Below are positions 59,285 through 64,000 of a DNA stretch of 64,000 nucleotides, piece after piece. Numbering within the stretch: position 1 is the first letter of the stretch; the number at the start of each line of letters is the position of its first letter. The translations under genes and the position numbers were made by a program. The stretch lies in NCBI GenBank assembly GCA_035285325.1, contig JAYKJB010000016.1, forward strand, positions 62,001 through 126,000, written 5' to 3'. This stretch comes from Candidatus Sericytochromatia bacterium (GTDB taxonomy: Bacteria > Cyanobacteriota > Sericytochromatia > S15B-MN24 > JAQBPE01). The notes beneath the pieces were generated by a model that was given only the letters and a program-made list of their open reading frames with translations, was not told where the DNA came from and searched no databases.

Positions 59285-59347
59285 AAGAGGGGCCCGCATG
59301 ATCGCTTTGGGAATGGTCACGTTGTGATGATGGTTGGGGAGGTTTCG

Positions 59348-59830
59348 ATGGCACGTCGCCTGTATGTCTTGTGGCTGACCAGTACCCTGCTGACGGCTTG
59401 TAACCTGCCTGTCGGCGCCCTCCTCTCCGGTCCCCCCGGGCCGAAGGTGCTGGGCACGGTCAAGGACATGAAGGGGGCCGAGGTCCGGGTGGGCCTGATC
59501 GGCAGTGCCAAGGCCGGCGGAAAACAACGCGAGATTGTCTCGACCTCGGCCGCCAACGGCAGTTTCAGCCTCAGCCTGCCTGCCTGGCCTCCCACGGACC
59601 TGATGGAGCAACCGGATGAGACGCGCTCCGTGGTGTTCACCCTGCGCGCGTATAGCGACCGCAACGGCAACAGCGTCTATGATGACGGCGAACCCTTGTG
59701 CGAGTGCGCCTCTGGTCGGTTCCGCTATTTTTCCTCGGATGGTCCCAGCGGTGCCTATCGCGCGGGCTGGAACGCCATGACCGAAGATGGACGCTACACG
59801 CAGAGCTTCTCCGCTGCCTACGTGCTGTGA
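59348..59830 (+). CDS. Predicted lipoprotein, 160 aa
   Basis: No family recognised. ATG 59348 follows GGGGAGG with ideal spacing. The signal sequence ends in the lipobox LLTAC, so Cys17 should be acylated; Lnt in this window could complete its acylation. The mature part is predicted beta-rich, GTVKDMKGAEVRVGLIG with NGSFSLSLP recalling carboxypeptidase-regulatory-like beta sandwiches, and contains SDRNGNSVYDDGE, a D-x-N-x-N-x4-D calcium-loop-like segment. It follows the patatin gene by 63 bp. Confidence 0.65.
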   Translation: MARRLYVLWLTSTLLTACNLPVGALLSGPPGPKVLGTVKDMKGAEVRVGLIGSAKAGGKQREIVSTSAANGSFSLSLPAWPPTDLMEQPDETRSVVFTLRAYSDRNGNSVYDDGEPLCECASGRFRYFSSDGPSGAYRAGWNAMTEDGRYTQSFSAAYVL

Positions 59831-59904
59831 GGACATCGGCCTGGTAGGCGGCGCCCACGGGGACCTGCTTTGAAGCGTCTCGGGCGGCGCGACGCCACGG
59901 TGGT

Positions 59905-62235
59905 TCAGGGCGCGTAGAGCTTGCAGTAGTTCCAGAAACTGGCGAAGACCTTTTTCACGTACAGCCGGGTCTCCAGGTACGGAATACTCTCCACGAATTC
60001 ATCCGGGTCACCAGAGAAACCTCGCCGCCAGCGAGCCACGGCCCCGGGGCCGCCATTGTAGGCGGCCACGGCGTAATGTCCACTGCCGTCGAAATTGCGA
60101 TGGGTGAAGGCCAGATACCAGGCTCCCAGCTGCAGATTGCAATGGGGGTCGGTCAGGGGCCGACCGATCACGTCCGGCACCTGCTTGTACACCCACTCCG
60201 CCGTGAATGGCATCAACTGCGCGAGGCCCGTGGCACCGACCCAGCTGCGGGCTTGGGGATCAAAACGACTTTCTTCCCGCACCAACGCCGCCAGCAACAG
60301 GGGGTCCAGGCCGTGACGGCCGGCGGCATTCAGCAGCAGGGAGGGAAAACCGAGCGGGTAGGAGAGGCGAGGTTCTCCCTTCTCCTCGGCGATGGCTCTG
60401 GCATAGCGTTGCTGCAGGAAGCTCAGCCAGGCCTTCACATTCGAGGAACGGGTGCCGCGCACATGGACGTCCGCCACATCGAATTGGCGCAGGAACAGCA
60501 GTTCGCGAACCGCCTCCGGCCAGTCGCGAATTTCGGTGGGCAGGGGGCTTCCTGCCACGCCTCCGGCCAGCGCGCGCTCGCGAGGACCGAGCAGGTCGGT
60601 GTAACGCACGGGCAGATCTTGCACGGCTCTGCCCGGCCGGGTGGAAAACCAAGGGTCCGCTCCCGTGCCGGTCAGGACGCGTTCCCGAAAGGTGGCCCGC
60701 CAGCCGTAATAACTGGAAGGAGACCGCCCGATCAGGCCCCGATAGACGCCCAGGGCCTCGTCGCGACGTCCCATTTTCTCGTAAATGCGACCGATCCAGT
60801 ACTGCGCCGCGACGCCGTAAACGTGATGGGGATTGTGGCGGGCCAGGCGCTTCCCATTGACCAGGGCGTCCTGGAATCGCTTGTTGCGAATGGCGGCCAG
60901 AAATTCGCTCCAGGTGATGTTGGTGGCCTCTTCGCTCCACGGGTAATGCTGGAGGATGCTGCGCTCCATGGCACGCGCGGCGTCGATCCGCCCTTGCTCC
61001 CGCAAGGCTTTGGAAAGCTTTTCGCGAGCCGTGACGCCGGCTTCCCCCCCTGACGCGGCAGCCCGGTGATAGGCGGCCACCGCTGCCCCCCAGCGCCCGC
61101 GTTGGCCTTCGATCTGTCCGATGGTGAGCCAGGCTTTGCCTGTCAGGGAACGGTCTCCGCCGACGACCCGATGCAGGGTGGCGATCGCCCGGTCGAGCTG
61201 GTCCAGCCCCCACAAGCTCCGCCCCAGACGGTACAGGGCCATCGGGCTACGCACCCGCTCGAAATAGCGGGCCGCCTGCCGGTAGTCGCTGCGGAAAAAA
61301 TGATGGCTGCCGATCCGGTACAAGGTATCGGCCGACAGACCTGACCGCGCGGACAGGGCCCGGACCACCTCATCCAGGTAGAGCCCTTCCGGATAGGCAT
61401 CCCAGTAACGCATCAGCTCTTGCGTCGAGGCCCCTGGCTGCTGGGTGAGCAAGAAAAGTGCCCGTTCCGCTGCCGGTCGCTGACCGGCTTCCGCCACCAC
61501 GGCGCGCAACATGTCGCGCGCCTGCGCAGGGTCAGGCGCCAGTTCCGCCAGTTTCACGCGGGCTTCCCAGCGAAGCGGACTTCTGGGGTGCTGGTCGAGC
61601 AAGGTGCGCAAATGGGACTCTGCCTGCTCGCCTTCAAGGGCGGCCAGACGCCAGAGGGCCCAGTCCCCCAGTAGCCGGTGGCGCGCCCTGCCGGTTTGAA
61701 GGCGCTTGATGGCTTCCGCCGTCTCTCCGGCATGGGCGTAGGCATCGCCCGCCATCAAACTGGCTCGGCGCCCGACCAAGGTGTCACGGGCGTGCTCGGC
61801 CAGGAGGTCGAAATCTCGTGCCAGGGCGCGCCAATCTTCCACGCCGGCCCCGGGGCCGCCCGGCCCGGCAATCCGCATCGCGCCATAGCGGTCGAGTAGC
61901 CCCGTGAGGTTCAACAGCAGTTGGCGGGCGTCGGTCATCTCGACCTCCGCCTCCTGAGACGTTTCCGGGGCTTCCGCCGCCTGTTGCCAGAATCCCAGCG
62001 CCTCCTCCGCCTCGCCCTGACGCCAGGCAACCCTTCCGAGCCACAGGTGGGCCTCGGCAGAGCGACGGGGGTCCTCGGCGGCGGAGCGAAACAGCGCCTC
62101 CGCGGCCTCGTAGCGCCCGATGCGATAAGCCAGCCGCCCTTCCGCCAGGGGGGACAAGGGAACACTCATCCCACTCAGGGGCAGGATGGCCAGGAGCAGC
62201 AGGGTGGAGCTGAGCTGAGCAGCGTGTCGCGTCAT
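59905..62235 (-). CDS. Soluble lytic murein transglycosylase (Slt70-like)
   Basis: A 776-aa exported enzyme. Signal sequence (LSSTLLLLAILPLSGMSV), then ~560 residues of TPR-like alpha superhelix (YEAAEALFRSAAEDP; EEALGFWQQAAEAP) as in the Slt70 doughnut, and a C-terminal SLT domain: catalytic Glu in ALVREESRFDP, GATGLAQLMPFTA and AVAAYNGGPGAVARW. It cleaves the MurNAc-GlcNAc bond with 1,6-anhydro formation. ATG 62235 is chosen; the longer frame to 62367 adds an Arg-rich leader that would bury the signal peptide. Confidence 0.9.
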   Translation of the reverse strand: MTRHAAQLSSTLLLLAILPLSGMSVPLSPLAEGRLAYRIGRYEAAEALFRSAAEDPRRSAEAHLWLGRVAWRQGEAEEALGFWQQAAEAPETSQEAEVEMTDARQLLLNLTGLLDRYGAMRIAGPGGPGAGVEDWRALARDFDLLAEHARDTLVGRRASLMAGDAYAHAGETAEAIKRLQTGRARHRLLGDWALWRLAALEGEQAESHLRTLLDQHPRSPLRWEARVKLAELAPDPAQARDMLRAVVAEAGQRPAAERALFLLTQQPGASTQELMRYWDAYPEGLYLDEVVRALSARSGLSADTLYRIGSHHFFRSDYRQAARYFERVRSPMALYRLGRSLWGLDQLDRAIATLHRVVGGDRSLTGKAWLTIGQIEGQRGRWGAAVAAYHRAAASGGEAGVTAREKLSKALREQGRIDAARAMERSILQHYPWSEEATNITWSEFLAAIRNKRFQDALVNGKRLARHNPHHVYGVAAQYWIGRIYEKMGRRDEALGVYRGLIGRSPSSYYGWRATFRERVLTGTGADPWFSTRPGRAVQDLPVRYTDLLGPRERALAGGVAGSPLPTEIRDWPEAVRELLFLRQFDVADVHVRGTRSSNVKAWLSFLQQRYARAIAEEKGEPRLSYPLGFPSLLLNAAGRHGLDPLLLAALVREESRFDPQARSWVGATGLAQLMPFTAEWVYKQVPDVIGRPLTDPHCNLQLGAWYLAFTHRNFDGSGHYAVAAYNGGPGAVARWRRGFSGDPDEFVESIPYLETRLYVKKVFASFWNYCKLYAP

Positions 62236-62422
62236 GCCTTCATTTAACCACTCCCGCCAGCCGCTGGGCTGTGACTTGCACGCGCCATTTCGCGGTGCTT
62301 CTGGCCCTCCTCGTCGTGATTCGGGGGTGGCCCGTCGCGCACTTCGCGCGAGCGGAGACGAACGCAAGGGGTGAGGCCGCCTTTCTGCCGTGGCGTGCGC
62401 GTGCTACGATCGGCCACGTCCC

Positions 62423-63289
62423 ATGTCCACGCCAGTTCCCGAGACTCCTGACCCTGCTTCGCCCTCCCGCCCTCGTCGGCGTCCCTTTGATGCCGTCTGG
62501 AGCTGCCTGCTGGTTGGCCTGGTAGGGGCGTCGCTGGCGGCGGCCTGGCTGGCTCCCTGCGATCCCCTGATGCAGCTGCCCGATGGTCTGAGCCCGTTCG
62601 GGACGCCGTTGGCTCCCTCCTTGTCCCATCCGCTGGGCACGGATGAGCTGGGCCGAGACGTCCTTTCGCGGTTGCTGCACGGCGGCAAGCTGTCTCTGCT
62701 GATCGCCGCCGGTTCCACCTTGCTGGCGGGCGCCCTCGGGCTGCTGCTGGGTCTGTCGGCGGGTTACTGGGGACGCGGGGTTGACCAGGGGGTCATGCGC
62801 GCCACCGAGGTGTTCATGGCTTTCCCGGCCATCTTGCTGGCCGTGGCCCTGGCGGCAGTCTTGCCGCCCGGTCCGTGGTCCGCGGTCCTGACTCTGGGCA
62901 TGGTCGGTTGGCCTGGCCTGGCCCGGATGGTCAGAGGTCAGGTCCTGGCCTTGAAAGAGCAGGAGTTCATCGAGGCGAGTCGGGCCCTCGGAGCCGGCCA
63001 TCTGAGGATTTTGAGCGAACACGTCTGGCCCAACGTGCGCCCGGTCGCGATGACCTTGCTCGCCCTGAAGTTCGCGGACATGCTGCTGATGGAAGCCGCG
63101 CTCGGCTTCCTGGGGTTGGGCGTTCCGCCCCCGACCCCGACCTGGGGGGCCATGGTGGGCGAAGCCAAGGCCTATTTCTTCCACGCCCCCTGGTTGGGGT
63201 TGCCTGCCGGCGCGGCGATTTTTCTCACGGTCCTGGCCGTGAACATGATGGCGGATCGGCGGCTGGCCCGGGGAACGAGCCGCTTCTGA
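62423..63289 (+). CDS. OppC/DppC-type ABC transporter permease
   Basis: A 288-aa inner-membrane permease with a Pro/Arg-rich N-terminus, one anchoring helix and the periplasmic LGTDELGRDVLSRLLHGG segment typical of DppC/OppC. The cytoplasmic EAA loop is EASRALGAGHLRILSEHVWP. Such permeases pair with an OppB/DppB partner, ATPases and a binding protein for peptide or nickel import; none is in this window, either upstream or downstream to its end. Confidence 0.88.
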   Translation: MSTPVPETPDPASPSRPRRRPFDAVWSCLLVGLVGASLAAAWLAPCDPLMQLPDGLSPFGTPLAPSLSHPLGTDELGRDVLSRLLHGGKLSLLIAAGSTLLAGALGLLLGLSAGYWGRGVDQGVMRATEVFMAFPAILLAVALAAVLPPGPWSAVLTLGMVGWPGLARMVRGQVLALKEQEFIEASRALGAGHLRILSEHVWPNVRPVAMTLLALKFADMLLMEAALGFLGLGVPPPTPTWGAMVGEAKAYFFHAPWLGLPAGAAIFLTVLAVNMMADRRLARGTSRF

Positions 63290-63426
63290 CCGCTGGCTCA
63301 GAATTAGGCCAAACTTAACCGCTCCTTATCCGCAATGTGGCAAGCCCGGTGGGGCGGGTCTGGATAAACTCGGTGCGCCCCCCGCACGGCAGCCGTCTCA
63401 CGGCGTGGTGCTCCGAGGACTCCGCG

Positions 63427-64000
63427 ATGACCCAGCCTGTTCAACCACAGATGCTCGCGCCGAGCCCTGTACCGCTGGCTCCCCCCACGTTGCCGCCTGC
63501 TGCGCCTCCGGCTCCCCCGGTGCTGACGGACGCCTGGGTACCTCAGCAGCCTCCCGTGGTCACCGTAGCGGTCCCGGCGGCCCCTCCCTCGACGGGGTGG
63601 TCGGGGGGGCCGAACGTCGGTTATGGCGCCTCCAGCCTTGCCACTCCCGGGTTCCTGACGGCTCCCAACCCCGGACCTGCGGCCCCGGTGGGGATTCAAG
63701 CGACGCCCGGTGTGGCCTATGCCGACGGCCCGCTGCTGCAGACCGGCGCGGCGGGCATGATGGCCTTGGGGGCGCGCGCCTTGCCTTCGGGAACGGCCGC
63801 GGCGGTCGGGGCCGCCACGGCGATCGCCCGCAATTCCAACGCGACCATGGCGAAGGGCGTCGCGGCGATTGTCGAGTCGGCCGGTGAACCCTTGCTGAAG
63901 TTGAGCTGGGCGCTGGTGGGGAATGCCTTCGATGTGGTCGGGAGCTTGCTCACGTTTCAATTTGGACGGGCGATTCAGGCCTTCGGTAAGATCTTCTCGG
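63427..64000 (+). CDS. Ala/Pro-rich protein, 3' truncated by window edge
   Basis: An open frame from ATG 63427 (GAGGA ribosome site) to the window end, 191 codons. The first ~100 residues are Pro/Ala/Gly/Thr-rich (APPTLPPAAPPAPPVLTD), disordered-looking. From about residue 105 the sequence becomes helical and hydrophobic (GAAGMMALGARALPSGTAAA; GEPLLKLSWALVGNAFDVVG). No family recognised. The rest lies outside the window. Confidence 0.6.
   Translation, partial: MTQPVQPQMLAPSPVPLAPPTLPPAAPPAPPVLTDAWVPQQPPVVTVAVPAAPPSTGWSGGPNVGYGASSLATPGFLTAPNPGPAAPVGIQATPGVAYADGPLLQTGAAGMMALGARALPSGTAAAVGAATAIARNSNATMAKGVAAIVESAGEPLLKLSWALVGNAFDVVGSLLTFQFGRAIQAFGKIFS

Larger units (their letters stand above)
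1093..63827. repeat. Dispersed HIP1-like octamer GCGATCGC, 22 copies
   Basis: By manual scan the palindrome occurs at 1093, 2156, 3895, 7071, 7556, 12093, 15683, 24254, 24352, 25003, 25927, 28783, 37506, 40720, 40819, 41934, 45863, 46075, 48610, 54109, 61181 and 63820. Most copies are flanked as GGCGATCGCC and lie inside genes. Two or three would be expected from base composition. GCGATCGC is the HIP1 element of Cyanobacteria. Confidence 0.75.

Noticed and set aside
57911-59836. 641-aa minus-strand open frame opposite the patatin gene
   Set aside because: The plus strand encodes an intact patatin and a lipoprotein with good ribosome sites; the minus frame has no recognisable domain.
62423-63289. 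Complete peptide ABC transporter operon
   Set aside because: Only one permease gene is present; no partner permease, ATPase or binding protein lies on either side within the window.
1-64000. Mobile element, prophage, tRNA or rRNA content
   Set aside because: No transposase, integrase, phage structural gene, flanking direct repeats, tRNA cloverleaf or rRNA sequence was recognised, though short RNA genes can be missed by eye.

Overview
The window is a gene-dense stretch of a GC-rich, diderm, aerobically respiring bacterial chromosome with about 55 protein genes. I recognise no rRNA or tRNA gene, insertion sequence, prophage or CRISPR array. Diderm character rests on LptF, LptC and an LptA/OstA-like protein, Lnt, an Mla-type lipid transporter, a lipoprotein and two predicted outer-membrane barrels ending in Phe. 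Respiration is indicated by a caa3-type cytochrome oxidase operon and System II cytochrome c maturation (ResB/CcsA). The octamer GCGATCGC occurs 22 times by manual count, several-fold more than base composition predicts. This is the HIP1 signature of Cyanobacteria. With no photosynthesis gene visible, a non-photosynthetic lineage near Cyanobacteria (Sericytochromatia-like) is my best but unproven guess.

Layout. 1-3.2 kb: the end of a glycogen debranching enzyme and a minus-strand trio (two unknowns and a GNAT acetyltransferase). 3.4-10.7 kb: an amino acid permease, a CHASE2 adenylate cyclase, an mlaE-mlaE-mlaF-mlaD lipid transporter with two permeases, and a DedA protein. 10.8-16.3 kb: tandem CNT nucleoside transporters, then a DprE1-DprE2-UbiA trio resembling the mycobacterial decaprenylphosphoryl-arabinose pathway. 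16.4-22 kb: a 40-aa peptide, lptA, lptC and lnt on minus, diverging from lptF and a methyltransferase. 22-28.4 kb: a peptidoglycan-binding/barrel protein, an M20 amidohydrolase, proA and a long UbiB-family kinase.

28.7-41.1 kb is a respiratory island: resB-ccsA, then cox3-cox1-cox2(cyt c)-small subunit-ctaA/ctaB fusion-cox11, followed by a cytochrome-bd-like protein fused to cytochrome c and its membrane partner. A terminator-like hairpin separates the oxidase structural genes from the assembly genes. 41-52.5 kb: an aldehyde dehydrogenase, a Nudix hydrolase, a 1504-aa kinase/ATPase/TPR/GAF protein coupled to a thioredoxin-reductase-like flavoprotein without its redox cysteines, recA with two LexA-type boxes, a rubredoxin-like peptide, a lone E1-alpha subunit and a small barrel protein.

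52.6-57.8 kb holds the most notable system: a three-gene operon (460-aa MukF/JetA-like protein, 319-aa MukE/JetB-like protein, 930-aa SMC-like ATPase). It has the gene order of MukFEB, MksFEB and Wadjet JetABC, with no JetD/MksG nuclease gene in the window. 58-64 kb: a patatin-like phospholipase, a lipoprotein, a Slt70-like lytic transglycosylase, an OppC/DppC-type permease, and the start of an Ala/Pro-rich protein that runs off the window.
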